NCBI RefSeq assembly: GCF_023704175.1
Contig: NZ_CP084530.1
Location: forward strand, 2,769,501-2,833,500
Direction of reading: 5' to 3'
DNA: 64,000 nucleotides
Source: Paenibacillus sp. YPG26
Lineage (GTDB): Bacteria > Bacillota > Bacilli > Paenibacillales > Paenibacillaceae
Shown here one piece after another: positions 8,050-17,749 of this stretch. Position 1 is the first letter of the stretch; every line of letters begins with the position of its first letter. The notes below the pieces were generated by a model, which worked only from the letters and a program-made list of their open reading frames with translations, had not been told where the DNA came from and did no database searches. The position numbers and the translations under genes were made by a program.

Positions 8050-9471
8050 TTAATGCACACGCTCTTCGGTCATGATCTTCGCGAGCTCTTTGGCCTGCTT
8101 GATGCAGTCGGGCAGACCGACGCCTTCAAATGCCGCTCCGGTAACATATAGACCTGGCGCCTTAGATTTAAGCTCTTCACGCAAGCCGGCAATCTGCTGC
8201 AGATGGCCAACCGGATACTGCGGCATCGACTTCGGCAGCCGGGTGATCTCCGAGAATAGAGGCGTAGCCGTGATTCCCATGAGTTCCCGCAGATCCTTCA
8301 GGACGAGCTCCGTAAGCGAATCATCGGGCAGCTGAACATTCTGCTCATCCCCCGAGCGGCCAACATAACAGCGAAGCAGCACCTTGTCGTCCGGACTGGT
8401 ATGCAGCCATTTGGTTGAAGTCCAGGTACATGCGGTAATATTCCGTCCTTCCGCCCGTGGAACCAGGAATCCGGAAGCATCCTGAATTCCCTGGAGGTCC
8501 TTCTTGTCAAATGCTACAACCACGTTAGCAACCGATACATAGTTGATAGCTGTCAGTGCGATCACATCCACGAAAGGCTCAAGCAGCTTCGCGGCGCTGA
8601 ATGCCGGTGTGGTAACCACAATCTGATCGGCGTGAAGCACGCCTCCTTCAGCTATATCAACCTCATAGGCCCGGCTGCTTCCTTGGCGTATTTCCAAAAC
8701 CTCGGTCTCCAACCGCTGATCCACGTCATGCAGCTCATGCACAAGCCCATGCACCAGACTCTGTAATCCCTGCCGGAAGGTGAGAAAAGCACTTCGTTTG
8801 GTGCCTGTATGCGTCTCCACCGGCTTCCTGCCTGTCATCATCCCCCGCATCAAGCTGCCGTGCACCCGTTCGACTTCACCGAACTGTGGAAATGTAGACT
8901 GCAGGCTTAACTTGTACGTATCTCCCGCATAGATTCCTGCAAGAAGAGGCTCCGTTACATTTGTCAGCACTTCCGCACCCAGCCTGCGTTCAATGAAATT
9001 TCCGAGTGACTCGTCCCCTGTGCTTTTACGCGCAGGAATTACGAGGTCCATTAACGCGCGTATTTTCCCGCCCCAGGAGACAAGTCCACTCTTCATAAAA
9101 GGACCCAGCTCGGTAGGAATACCCAGCACAAGTCCTGAAGGCATAGGGTGAAGCACACCGCGCTTGACTATATAAGTCTTCTTGGCGCCAGGATTCATAG
9201 AAACGAGCTCATGATCCAGCTCCAGTTCCTTGGCCAGATCAATCATCGCCGTCTTGCGGGCGAGGAAGGAGTCCGGTCCCTTCTCAATGACGAAGCCGTC
9301 CCGGTGAAGAGTCTCGATTTTGCCGCCCATCGACTTCCCCTTCTCCAGAATCGTGATTTGGACAGGAACCCCTTTCTCTCTGTAGAACTTCCGGATATAA
9401 AATGCCGCACTCAGCCCGGTAAGTCCTCCTCCGATGATGACTATGTTTCTAGATGAATCTGAATCACTCAT
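8050..9471 (-). CDS. hemY: Coproporphyrinogen III oxidase (HemY/CgoX)
   Basis: A 473-residue FAD-dependent enzyme. The dinucleotide-binding motif IIGGGLTGLSAA is at residues 12-23, followed by LEKGKSMGGKIET and EKGPDSFL, the protoporphyrinogen-oxidase fold signature; the C-terminal FAD contact is YVTGAAFEGVGLPDCIKQ. In Gram-positive bacteria this enzyme oxidises coproporphyrinogen III to coproporphyrin III with oxygen, before iron insertion by HemH. It is the last gene of hemE-hemH-hemY, seven bases after hemH, and ends at a strong terminator. Confidence 0.96.
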   Translation of the reverse strand: MSDSDSSRNIVIIGGGLTGLSAAFYIRKFYREKGVPVQITILEKGKSMGGKIETLHRDGFVIEKGPDSFLARKTAMIDLAKELELDHELVSMNPGAKKTYIVKRGVLHPMPSGLVLGIPTELGPFMKSGLVSWGGKIRALMDLVIPARKSTGDESLGNFIERRLGAEVLTNVTEPLLAGIYAGDTYKLSLQSTFPQFGEVERVHGSLMRGMMTGRKPVETHTGTKRSAFLTFRQGLQSLVHGLVHELHDVDQRLETEVLEIRQGSSRAYEVDIAEGGVLHADQIVVTTPAFSAAKLLEPFVDVIALTAINYVSVANVVVAFDKKDLQGIQDASGFLVPRAEGRNITACTWTSTKWLHTSPDDKVLLRCYVGRSGDEQNVQLPDDSLTELVLKDLRELMGITATPLFSEITRLPKSMPQYPVGHLQQIAGLREELKSKAPGLYVTGAAFEGVGLPDCIKQAKELAKIMTEERVH

Positions 9472-9478
9472 AGATTAT

Positions 9479-10420
9479 TCATTCCTCTTCCCATGCTTTG
9501 ATAATGACGTCGCTAAGCGTCTCCATATACAAAGGATCGGTGTTAAGCGAATCCGTACGCATCAGTCTCATATCCAGCTCACCGGCCACTGCCTGGGCTT
9601 CGATATCCAGATCGTACAGAACTTCCAGATGGTCCGATACGAATCCGACCGGAGCCACAAGCACATCCTCTACTTGCTCAATGCTTAGATCTCTTAGTGT
9701 ATCCAAGATATCAGGCCCAAGCCAAGGAGTCGCGGTCCGGCCCGCACTCTGCCATGTGAACTGCCAGTTCGTTACCCCGCACTGCTCCGCAACTTCTGTG
9801 GATGTCTCGAGGAGCTGATCCTGGTAAGGGTCCCCCATCTCCAGGATCTTCTCGGGCAGGCTGTGCGCGCTGAAGAGAACCTTGACCTTATCCCGCTCGG
9901 CTCCCGCTTCCTCGAATTGATCGAGCTTGCGGCTTACCCGCTGTGCCAGGGCCTGAATCAGCTTGGGATGCAGATGATAGCTCTGGACGAAAGAGAACTT
10001 GATCTTATGCTCAGCCGCCTTCTCCTCCGCACGCTTGATATAACTGCCTACACTCATGACCGAATAGTGCGGGGCCAGCACAATGCCCACCGCGCGGGTG
10101 ATACCATCCTTGGCCATCTGATCGACCCCATCCTCGATGAATGGGGCGGCATGCTTGAGACCTTGATAACAGACGAACTGTACTCCAAGGCCTTCCGCAG
10201 CCCGGTTCAATGTCTCCTGCAGGGCGGCAACCTGATTATCCGTGTTCGCTCTTAGCGGGAAGACCCCGCCCACGATAGCTTCATAACGGTCTTTGAGTTC
10301 CTTCAGCTGATCCTCGGCAGGCGGGTTGCCCCGGCGAATATGGGTATAATAAGCTTCTACCTGTTCCAGGCTTTCGGGTGTTCCATAAGACATGACGAGT
10401 ACGCCGATTTTGTTGTTCAC
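9479..10420 (-). CDS. hemH: Coproporphyrin ferrochelatase (HemH/CpfC)
   Basis: A 313-residue soluble ferrochelatase inserting Fe2+ into coproporphyrin III. The catalytic pair is visible: His186 in FSAHSLPEKI and Glu266 in SDHLEVLYDLD, matching His183 and Glu264 of the B. subtilis enzyme. No C-terminal cysteine cluster is present, as expected for this clade. The start codon is GTG at 10420, preceded by AGAGGTGAAG. It lies 34 bases after hemE and seven bases before hemY, so the three are one operon. Confidence 0.96.
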   Translation of the reverse strand: MNNKIGVLVMSYGTPESLEQVEAYYTHIRRGNPPAEDQLKELKDRYEAIVGGVFPLRANTDNQVAALQETLNRAAEGLGVQFVCYQGLKHAAPFIEDGVDQMAKDGITRAVGIVLAPHYSVMSVGSYIKRAEEKAAEHKIKFSFVQSYHLHPKLIQALAQRVSRKLDQFEEAGAERDKVKVLFSAHSLPEKILEMGDPYQDQLLETSTEVAEQCGVTNWQFTWQSAGRTATPWLGPDILDTLRDLSIEQVEDVLVAPVGFVSDHLEVLYDLDIEAQAVAGELDMRLMRTDSLNTDPLYMETLSDVIIKAWEEE

Positions 10421-10454
10421 GTTAGATCTTCACCTCTGAAAGTTATTTAGTAGA

Positions 10455-11519
10455 TCAAGAAGGCAGGCCTGCACCCAGCTTCCGGAGTGCTTCGGCAGAG
10501 TAGTCATGCACATATTCAGTCAGCTCGCGAAGCTTGTCCAGAGAAGCTTCCGGGAACAATCCATGTCCCAAATTAAATACAAATCCAGGGGACTGGATCC
10601 CTTCGTCGATAATTTCCTTGGCGTATGACTTGATGACATCCATCGGTGCCGTTAACACAAACGGATCCAGATTTCCTTGAACCGCAAAGCCTCCCCCTGT
10701 ACGCCGGCGGCCTTCGTTAATGGATACCCGCCAGTCAAGTCCGATTACGTCAGCCTTGATGCCCGTAAGCGTAGGCAGCAGTTCTCCTGAGCTGACCCCA
10801 GGGAAATATATTTTGGGTACACTAAGCGTCTCAAGCTCGGCAAAAATACGTGTGATCGTCGGCAGCACATAGACTTCAAAATCTTTTGGGGAGAGCGCGC
10901 CTACCCAGCTGTCAAACACCTGGAACGCCTTGCCTCCATTCTTCACATGGTGCTTCAAATATTCAATAATCATATCCCCGAGCTTGTCCATCAGGCGGTG
11001 CCACAGCTTGGGTTCGTTATACATCATGCTCTTGGTGCGGATGTAATTCTTGGAAGGACGGCCTTCAATCAAGTAACTCGCAATGGTGAAGGGCGCGCCC
11101 GCGAAGGTAATCAAAGGGACATTAAGCTCCCGGTCCAAGATTCGGATGGTCTCCAGGATATGCGAAAGATCCTTCTCCACATCTATAGGACGAAGACGTT
11201 CAATATCTTCAGCAGTCCGGATCGGATTGTCGATAACCGGTCCGACGTCCTTCACAATATCGAAATCAATACCAATGGAAGCAACCGGATTCATAATATC
11301 CGAGTACAAAATAGCCGCATCCACGCCCAGCTTGCGAACTGGCATTAAAGTAACTTCTGCAGCCAGCTCGGGCTGCCGGCATATTTCAAGAAGGCTGTAA
11401 TTCTCTTTGATTGCGCGGTATTCCGGATCGTACCTGCCAGCCTGCCGCATATACCATACGGGCAGCTGATCAACCTCCTGCTTAAGACAAGCACGGATAA
11501 ACCGGTCATTATATGTCAT
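10455..11519 (-). CDS. hemE: Uroporphyrinogen decarboxylase
   Basis: A 354-residue cytoplasmic enzyme decarboxylating uroporphyrinogen III to coproporphyrinogen III. The N-terminal signature PVWYMRQAGRYDPEYR carries the substrate-binding arginines, followed by YSDIMNP with the catalytic-site Asp and the C-terminal NLGHGLFPE. Length is normal for the family. GGAGG lies nine bases before the ATG. It is the first gene of the hemEHY operon; a hemQ/chdC gene, needed for the last step, is not in this window. Confidence 0.97.
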   Translation of the reverse strand: MTYNDRFIRACLKQEVDQLPVWYMRQAGRYDPEYRAIKENYSLLEICRQPELAAEVTLMPVRKLGVDAAILYSDIMNPVASIGIDFDIVKDVGPVIDNPIRTAEDIERLRPIDVEKDLSHILETIRILDRELNVPLITFAGAPFTIASYLIEGRPSKNYIRTKSMMYNEPKLWHRLMDKLGDMIIEYLKHHVKNGGKAFQVFDSWVGALSPKDFEVYVLPTITRIFAELETLSVPKIYFPGVSSGELLPTLTGIKADVIGLDWRVSINEGRRRTGGGFAVQGNLDPFVLTAPMDVIKSYAKEIIDEGIQSPGFVFNLGHGLFPEASLDKLRELTEYVHDYSAEALRKLGAGLPS

Positions 11520-11701
11520 GAAGACGCCTCCATCTATAAAATTCTCTAAATTCCATTATGCCCTTTTTAAAAGTAAGTAACAACCCGTTCCGGATGAAGA
11601 ACCCATGACAATCCTATGAAATCAAAGTTTAAGCTTAGTTTTAGAATTTTGGCGTTATGGTATAGTAATGAAATTCTTTCTATCGGAGGATAATACTTCA
11701 A

Positions 11702-12943
11702 ATGATCAAAATCCTTAGAAACAGAGGCCCTCTGCCCACCTGGAAAGTGAATCTCATCGTGCTGTGGTTCGGCCAATTTCTAGTTAATGCGGGGATGACT
11801 ATGGTCACCCCTTTCCTCCCGCTGTACCTGTCCGAGGATCTCGGAGTACAGGGGGCAAAAGCGCTTGGATTGTGGTCTGGACTTATATTCGCGGCTAACT
11901 TCGCTACTTCTTTTATCTTCCAGCCTTTATGGGGGAAGCTGGCCGACCGGTATGGACGTAAAATCATGCTGCTGCGCTCCGGCTTCGGGATGTCAATCGT
12001 CATCGCCCTGATGGGGGCTGCTACTGCTCCCTGGCAGCTGCTGGGCCTCCGGCTCCTGAACGGTACCATCTCCGGCTTCAACCCAGCGGCCATCTCGCTC
12101 ATCTCGGGCACAACGCCCAAAGACCGCATGGGCTATGCCATGGGAATTTCACAGTCCGGCGTTGTTGCAGGCACAATCCTGGGACCCTTAATCGGGGGAC
12201 TGCTGGCAGATTGGGTCGGCTACCGGCCTATCTTTTATATCACAGGGGCATTGCTTCTTGTAGCTTCACTGCTCGCCCTGTTCCTGGTGCGTGAGAAATT
12301 TGACCGGGAAGAAGCCTCCCATACTCCGCAGATCTCTGTGCTTGCGGGCTTCCGGGAGTTGAACAAAACCCCTCAGCTGACCGCCCTGTTCGCCGTGACC
12401 TTTCTGCTTCAGTTCGCTATGCTCAGTCCGATGTCCGTCCTGACTCTATATGTGGAGGAGCTTCACGGGAGTGTCGTGAATTTATCATTCTGGGCGGGCT
12501 TTGTCAGCGCCGTTACCGGCTTGTCTAATATGATCACTTCGCCAATTCTCGGCAAATTCAGTGACAAGGTCGGCGCACATCGTATTCTGACTTTCGCGCT
12601 CATAGGCACGGCGGTTACGCTGATTCCCCAGGCCTTCGTCCAATCGGTCTGGCAGCTCGCTATCATCCGCTTCCTCATGGGCATCTGCATGGGCGGGCTG
12701 CTTCCCAGTGTAAATGCGCTGATCCGGTCCTACACACCGGATGGCATGGAGAGCCGCGCCTTCGGGTTCAACAGCAGCACACTTGCGCTGGGCAATATGA
12801 TGGGGGCCTCTATCGGGGGCTTCTTGTCGGGGTATATCGGAATCGAAGGCATCTTCATCATCTCCGGTGTCCTGCTGCTGGTCAATACCGTCTGGGTAAG
12901 GGCCAAGCTGTATGCGCACCGGGATACGCCTTCGTTCCAGTAG
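11702..12943 (+). CDS. MFS transporter, multidrug-efflux type
   Basis: A 413-residue protein with 12 predicted membrane helices. MFS motif A is GKLADRYGRKIML after helix 2 (about residues 79-91), with a degenerate copy GKFSDKVGAHRIL in the second half. The antiporter motif C region GVVAGTILGPLIGG follows in helix 5, which places it with drug/H+ antiporters of the MdtG/YfmO kind. The substrate is unknown. CGGAGGA lies 11 bases upstream of the ATG, and TATAGT at 11661-11666 is a possible -10 element. It is divergent from hemE and monocistronic. Confidence 0.9.
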   Translation: MIKILRNRGPLPTWKVNLIVLWFGQFLVNAGMTMVTPFLPLYLSEDLGVQGAKALGLWSGLIFAANFATSFIFQPLWGKLADRYGRKIMLLRSGFGMSIVIALMGAATAPWQLLGLRLLNGTISGFNPAAISLISGTTPKDRMGYAMGISQSGVVAGTILGPLIGGLLADWVGYRPIFYITGALLLVASLLALFLVREKFDREEASHTPQISVLAGFRELNKTPQLTALFAVTFLLQFAMLSPMSVLTLYVEELHGSVVNLSFWAGFVSAVTGLSNMITSPILGKFSDKVGAHRILTFALIGTAVTLIPQAFVQSVWQLAIIRFLMGICMGGLLPSVNALIRSYTPDGMESRAFGFNSSTLALGNMMGASIGGFLSGYIGIEGIFIISGVLLLVNTVWVRAKLYAHRDTPSFQ

Positions 12944-12985
12944 CTCGACTGAGAGCGGCCGGCATATATACGCTGCGTAACATAA

Positions 12986-13028
12986 CAAAAGACCACCGAA
13001 GGGCCTCGTCCCATCGGTGGTTTGTTGT
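12986..13028. terminator. Bidirectional terminator between convergent genes
   Basis: ACCACCGA (12992-12999) pairs with TCGGTGGT (13014-13021). The plus strand continues TTGTTG and the minus strand TCTTTTGTT, so it can serve both the MFS gene and the O-methyltransferase. Confidence 0.8.
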
Positions 13029-13087
13029 GTATACTGCTTTTCCTGATCAGACAACAGCATAAGACTACGCCGGACTTCTGCTTCTCC

Positions 13088-13717
13088 CTACTTCACCATA
13101 GCCAGCGCCAAGCCGTCATAGGCTGGCAGGAAAGTGCTGATCAATCGTTCATCCCGGGCAATCGTCTCGTTGAATTTGCGCATCGCAAGTACGGAAGGGC
13201 CATTCTTCTCCGTATTCAGAGTCCGGCCGCGAAGCAGGGTATTGTCCCCTGCGATAATCGCTCCGGGCCGCCCCAGCTGAATCGCATATTCCAGATAGTT
13301 CGGGTAATTTTCTTTGTCCGCATCGATGAAGAAGAAATCGAACTTATCCCCCTTAGCCTGCAGCGCCTTCAGCGAGTCCAGGGCTGGACCCGTCATATAC
13401 ACCGCTTGGTCACCAAAGCCTGCTTCATGCATGTTGCGGTGAGCCAGATCCGCATTCTCCTGACTAAGCTCCAGGGAGACGATACGCCCTCCCGGGGCTA
13501 GTCCGCGCGCCAGGCAAATGCCGCTGTATCCCCCGAGTGCTCCGATTTCGAGCACGTTCTCTGCTCTGGACATTTGGACCAGCATGGTCAGGAGACGTCC
13601 ATAGCCCGGGGCAATGGAGACGTCTTGAATTCCTGCTGCTGCAATGGACTCTTTTACCTTGAGCAGCGTCTCGTCAGCCTGATATAAATCCTCACTGTAT
13701 TGTTCTGGTGTGATCAT
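13088..13717 (-). CDS. Class I SAM-dependent O-methyltransferase
   Basis: A 209-residue member of the O-methyltransferase 3 family (catechol and caffeoyl-CoA type). SAM motif I is VLEIGALGGYSGICLA; the metal-binding segment is FFIDADKENY and the second acidic site AGDNTLLRG. Such enzymes need a divalent metal and methylate catechol-like hydroxyls, and B. subtilis TrmR/YrrM is a tRNA-modifying relative, so substrate assignment is open. The start at 13717 has AAGGGGAAGGG five bases upstream; the ATG at 13759 does not. Confidence 0.88.
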   Translation of the reverse strand: MITPEQYSEDLYQADETLLKVKESIAAAGIQDVSIAPGYGRLLTMLVQMSRAENVLEIGALGGYSGICLARGLAPGGRIVSLELSQENADLAHRNMHEAGFGDQAVYMTGPALDSLKALQAKGDKFDFFFIDADKENYPNYLEYAIQLGRPGAIIAGDNTLLRGRTLNTEKNGPSVLAMRKFNETIARDERLISTFLPAYDGLALAMVK

Positions 13718-13785
13718 AATGACCCTTCCCCTTTCTAGAACCGATATCTGATAGACCATCCCGGCCTTATGAAGCGAAAGCCCAA

Positions 13786-13814
13786 TTGTATGTTTATGTA
13801 CATTGTCCTATACT
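13786..13814 (+). promoter_or_regulatory. SigA-type promoter upstream of rlmL
   Basis: TTGTAT (13786-13791) and TATACT (13809-13814) are spaced by 17 bases. The predicted transcript start near 13821 gives a leader of about 70 bases. Confidence 0.5.
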
Positions 13815-13889
13815 ATATTGAATGAACATCTACAGAGTAAATTGTATGGTTTTTGAGGCATTCCCACAAGTCAAAATGGAGTTGAGATC

Positions 13890-15029
13890 ATGTCAAGGCA
13901 ATTAGAATTAATCGCGACAGCACCGATGGGTCTGGAATCCATTGTGGCCCGTGAATTGAAGGATTTAGGATATGAAGATGTCAAGGTGGAGAACGGACGG
14001 GTTAATTTCACAGGCGATTTCATTGATATCTGCCGCTGTAATCTATGGCTACGGACTTCAGACCGCGTGTTGGTGAAAATGGGGGAGTTCAGCGCTGTAA
14101 CGTTCGACGAGCTCTTCGAGGGAACCAAGGCGCTACCTTGGCAGGACTGGATTCCGGCTCACGGCGAATTCCCGGTCGAAGGCCGGTCGCATAAATCCCA
14201 GCTCAGCAGTGTCCCTGCCTGCCAGGGTATCGTGAAGAAAGCTATTGTTGAGAAGCTGAAAGAAACCTACCATACCGAATGGTTCGAGGAGACCGGCCCA
14301 AGGTATGTGATTGAAGTCAATCTTCTGAATGACAAAGCGCTGCTTACGCTCGATACAACAGGACCCGCGCTGCACAAACGCGGTTACCGCAAGCATGCGA
14401 CAGAGGCTCCTCTAAAAGAAACCCTTGCAGCCGCCTTAATTCTGCTCAGCCGCTGGGGTCCGCACCGTCCGCTGTATGATCCGTGCTGCGGATCCGGTAC
14501 GATTCCGATTGAAGCCGCCATGATCGGCTGGAATATTGCTCCTGGCCTAAGACGATCCTTCAATTCGGAGAATTGGCCTGTCATACCTGAGGAGCTCTGG
14601 CAGCAGGCACGCGAGGAAGCCTTCGATGCCGTGCGCGATGACATTCCGCTTCAGATTACAGGCAGCGACATTGACAGTGAAGCCATAGAAATCGCCATGG
14701 CGGCTGCGAAGAGCGCCGGTCTCGGCAAGGAGATCACATTCAAAAGACTCCCCGCAGCCAGCATTACCCCGGAAGGCGAATTCGGCTGTCTAATCACGAA
14801 TCCACCGTATGGGGAGCGGATCGGTGAGGAGAAAGAAATCCGGAAGCTGATCTCCCAGCTCGGAAGAGTGGCTGCAGGACTGCCGACCTGGTCTTTCTTC
14901 GCGATTACTCCAACCAAGCAGTTCGAGCAGGACTTTCACAAGAAAGCGGACAAGCGCCGCAAGCTGTTCAATGGTCGGATCGAGTGTCAATATCTTCAGT
15001 TTCTCGGACCTCTGCCCCCTCGTCGTTAA
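13890..15029 (+). CDS. rlmL: 23S rRNA N2-guanine methyltransferase, RlmL/YpsC type
   Basis: A 379-residue protein with an N-terminal THUMP RNA-binding domain (about residues 50-155) and a Rossmann methyltransferase. SAM motif I is DPCCGSGTIPIEAAM, and the catalytic motif IV is NPPYGER, typical of N2-guanine methylases. The length matches B. subtilis YpsC, the single-domain counterpart of the first half of E. coli RlmL, which makes m2G2445. GAGTTGAGA precedes the ATG. It is followed after 47 bases by the lipoteichoic-acid-synthase-like gene. Confidence 0.92.
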   Translation: MSRQLELIATAPMGLESIVARELKDLGYEDVKVENGRVNFTGDFIDICRCNLWLRTSDRVLVKMGEFSAVTFDELFEGTKALPWQDWIPAHGEFPVEGRSHKSQLSSVPACQGIVKKAIVEKLKETYHTEWFEETGPRYVIEVNLLNDKALLTLDTTGPALHKRGYRKHATEAPLKETLAAALILLSRWGPHRPLYDPCCGSGTIPIEAAMIGWNIAPGLRRSFNSENWPVIPEELWQQAREEAFDAVRDDIPLQITGSDIDSEAIEIAMAAAKSAGLGKEITFKRLPAASITPEGEFGCLITNPPYGERIGEEKEIRKLISQLGRVAAGLPTWSFFAITPTKQFEQDFHKKADKRRKLFNGRIECQYLQFLGPLPPRR

Positions 15030-15076
15030 GACGAAGGGGAGCTTGTCCACGTAAGGGAAGGAGCGCAGGAATCGAA

Positions 15077-17050
15077 GTGAATTCACTAGAACAGAGCGGT
15101 GCTGGCTCATCGCTGAGACGTGTATTTCAATATCGGAATCTGGAATATTTCTTGTTTATCGCCGTCATCTTATGGAAGCTGGCCTACATGCATTCACATC
15201 TGCACGCGAACAACATCGATATGAGCAGACTGGATTATGTGATTGCCATCGGCTCTATTATGGCGGCTTCCTTCTGGACGTTATGGCTTCCGAGAAGAGG
15301 CCGCGGCATCGCGCTCAGCATCCTGAATCTTCTGCTTACCGCCCTCATATTCTCGGATCTGGTCTACTATCGGTATTTCCAAGACTTCATTACTATTCCG
15401 GTGCTGCTGCAGGCCGGTCAGGTAGGAGAACTGGGCGAAAGCATCCGCGAGCTGATACACTGGACTGATATCTGGTTCTTTGTCGACTGGATCTTCTATG
15501 TTCCCATGATCTTTATTCTGGCGTCACGCAGACGCCGCAGCCATGCAGTTGACGTAAGGTCAAGAACCAGAGACTCTCGCTTTAAGCGATTAACCCGGCG
15601 CTTGATTACAGGAATCGTCACTTTAGGTCTTGGTCTTGCGCTGGCCTTGGGGCCGATCCATCATTATACGTCTACCTGGGCTGTTGGTCTTTTCGTAGGG
15701 AACTGGTGGAATCTTGCCCTTTATAATGTAACGGGACTGCTCGGATTTCATTATTATGATGTATACAAATACGGTCTTGAGCACTGGGGTTCAAAGAAAC
15801 AGCTGACTGATCAGGAGCTTGCTGACATCAAAGGGTGGTACGATCGCGCACGTTCAGGCCGCCCGGTTATGAACGGGACGTATGGGGCGTACAAGGGCAG
15901 TAATGTGATGGTCATCCAGGCCGAAGCCTTCATGAACTTCATGATTGGCAAGCAGATCAATGGTCAGGAGATCACTCCGAACTTCAATAAGCTGATGAAA
16001 GAAAGTCTGTACTACTCCAATTATTATCATCAGACCGGGCAAGGACGGACCTCTGATGCCGACTTCGCCTCCCACAGCTCTCTGCATCCATTGCCAACCG
16101 GATCTGTATTCACCCGTTACCCTGATCATCAGTATGATGTTCTGCCCCAGATTCTGAAGTCAGGCGGGTACACCACCGCCGCCTTCCATGCCTATGACAG
16201 CAGCTTCTGGAACAGGTACACCATGTACAAGAACATGGGATATGACCGCTTTTACAGCAAAAAAGATTACGTCATCGACGAGCCGCTCGGATGGTCACTT
16301 GGCGACAAGTCCTTCTTCAAGCAGTCACTTGGGTTCATGGGTAAGGAGAAGCAGCCCTTCTATTCCTATCTGATCACGCTGTCCAGCCATCATCCTTATG
16401 CCCTGCCCAAATCTGTGCAGCAGCTTGATGCAGGCGAGTTCTCCGGCACGATATTCGGGGACTATCTTGAATCCATTCACTATGCCGATGCGGCGCTAGG
16501 CCAGCTCGTGGATCAGATGAAAGCCGAAGGTCTATGGGACAAGACGATATTGTACTTCTACGGAGATCATGATAACTCGATCAAGGATAAGTCTTATTAT
16601 GAGAAATTTCTGGGCAGGAGCCTAACGGACCTGGATATGGAGCAGATTATGAACCAGGTTCCGCTGCTCGTTCATCTGCCTGACGGCAAGCATGCCGGGG
16701 TGTATGATGCGCCTGCGGGTCAGCTCGATATGACCCCATCCCTGCTGCATCTGCTGGGCATCTCATCCAAGAACTACTATATGATGGGCAATGATATTTT
16801 TGATGATCGACAGAAGATGGTTGTCCTAAGATCAGGCGCTTATACCGACGGGGCCATCTACTATATTCCTTCAGCAGACGGCGTGTTCGAGAATGGAACG
16901 TGTTACGATCTAAGCACCCGTCAGAAGACCGATGTAGAGCGGGCGCGTCAGGGATATGAGGAAGCCAGGAAGCGGCTCGATTATTCAGACAAGACGATTA
17001 TGTACAACTTAATCCAGCAATTTGAGAAGGCTGCTCCGCAGGGTCGTTAG
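15077..17050 (+). CDS. LTA synthase family sulfatase-fold membrane enzyme
   Basis: About 657 residues from GTG at 15077, which has GGAAGGAG upstream; an ATG at 14984 overlaps rlmL and codes a basic non-family tail. Five hydrophobic segments in the first 220 residues are followed by an extracellular alkaline-phosphatase-fold domain. The nucleophile is Thr325 in TGQGRTSDADF, with the metal-site motifs QAEAFMNFM and FYGDHDNS. LtaS enzymes transfer glycerol phosphate from phosphatidylglycerol to build lipoteichoic acid; paralogues act as primases or on other substrates, so this may be any of these. It ends in its own terminator. Confidence 0.93.
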   Translation: MNSLEQSGAGSSLRRVFQYRNLEYFLFIAVILWKLAYMHSHLHANNIDMSRLDYVIAIGSIMAASFWTLWLPRRGRGIALSILNLLLTALIFSDLVYYRYFQDFITIPVLLQAGQVGELGESIRELIHWTDIWFFVDWIFYVPMIFILASRRRRSHAVDVRSRTRDSRFKRLTRRLITGIVTLGLGLALALGPIHHYTSTWAVGLFVGNWWNLALYNVTGLLGFHYYDVYKYGLEHWGSKKQLTDQELADIKGWYDRARSGRPVMNGTYGAYKGSNVMVIQAEAFMNFMIGKQINGQEITPNFNKLMKESLYYSNYYHQTGQGRTSDADFASHSSLHPLPTGSVFTRYPDHQYDVLPQILKSGGYTTAAFHAYDSSFWNRYTMYKNMGYDRFYSKKDYVIDEPLGWSLGDKSFFKQSLGFMGKEKQPFYSYLITLSSHHPYALPKSVQQLDAGEFSGTIFGDYLESIHYADAALGQLVDQMKAEGLWDKTILYFYGDHDNSIKDKSYYEKFLGRSLTDLDMEQIMNQVPLLVHLPDGKHAGVYDAPAGQLDMTPSLLHLLGISSKNYYMMGNDIFDDRQKMVVLRSGAYTDGAIYYIPSADGVFENGTCYDLSTRQKTDVERARQGYEEARKRLDYSDKTIMYNLIQQFEKAAPQGR

Positions 17051-17069
17051 ACCAGCGGGCAGCTTTTTT
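17030..17069 (+). terminator. Intrinsic terminator overlapping the LTA-synthase-like stop codon
   Basis: GCTGCTCCGC (17030-17039) pairs with GCGGGCAGC (17055-17063), followed by six T. The stop codon TAG (17048-17050) sits in the loop, so the stem uses coding sequence. Confidence 0.85.
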
Positions 17070-17152
17070 GGCACTAAATTCAGAGTACCACCGGAATGTA
17101 AGGTACAGCACAGGGGCAGGTTAGTCAGGCGTTAAATTTCCGGAATGGATGC

Positions 17153-17190
17153 AAAAAAATAGCCCGGCAAGCGCTTTAGCTTGACCGGAC
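17153..17190 (-). terminator. Intrinsic terminator of the DUF1450 gene
   Basis: CCCGGCAAGC (17163-17172) pairs with GCTTGACCGG (17179-17188) with one mismatch. The minus strand continues CTATTTTTTT. Confidence 0.9.
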
Positions 17191-17234
17191 TTCCCGACTT
17201 CTATGCAGTTCCAGTGCCTATTGGCCCTCCCCCC

Positions 17235-17468
17235 CTACACACGGGGCTTCTTCACGAAAGCCTGAGCTTTCGCAAGCACTTCCTCTTCCGTTGGCGCGCT
17301 GACATAGCGCCCATTAATATAGACAAAAGCCCGTTTGCCGCAAGGGCCGCAGTAAGACTTACAGCCGACCTTGATCTCGGCATCTGGAGCCATCTTCTGG
17401 AGCTTGGGTACGAGCGTCTTCAGACGGACGTGATTGCATTTATCGCATACGCGGATATCGTTAGCCAT
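17235..17468 (-). CDS. DUF1450 family small cysteine-rich protein (YuzB type)
   Basis: A 77-residue protein with CDKCNH at residues 8-13 and the family signature GCKSYCGPCGKRAFVYINGR, which places it in DUF1450. The two cysteine groups suggest metal or iron-sulfur binding in a thioredoxin-like fold, but the function is unknown. The start at 17468 has GAAGGGAAG four bases upstream; the frame extends to 17540 without a site. It is monocistronic with its own terminator. Confidence 0.85.
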   Translation of the reverse strand: MANDIRVCDKCNHVRLKTLVPKLQKMAPDAEIKVGCKSYCGPCGKRAFVYINGRYVSAPTEEEVLAKAQAFVKKPRV

Positions 17469-17667
17469 GCTGCTTCCCTTCTTTGTGCCAAAAACTAGTA
17501 ATCTCCATGATTCCCGTTGGACATATTGTTCCACACACATATAAATTCAATAACCGTATTGTACCTTAACTCCTCCGGCGGGCGCAAGATGAAGGATCAC
17601 AGCAGACGCTCGCTTCTTCAGAATTGTTCCACACTCTTGCTTCTAGGTAATTCCTAAGTTACTTTGG

Positions 17668-17721
17668 CAAAAAAAGGCCTCGCAGGGCGTACCAGCTGTG
17701 ACCGGTACGCCTGCGAGACCT
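17668..17721 (-). terminator. Intrinsic terminator of the HesB-like gene
   Basis: A stem of about 18 bp, AGGCCTCGCAGGGCGTACC (17675-17693) against GGTACGCCTGCGAGACCT (17704-17721), with small mismatches. The minus strand ends in seven T. Confidence 0.93.
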
Positions 17722-17749
17722 GTTGCTCGGCAATTCTTCGCCACTTGGA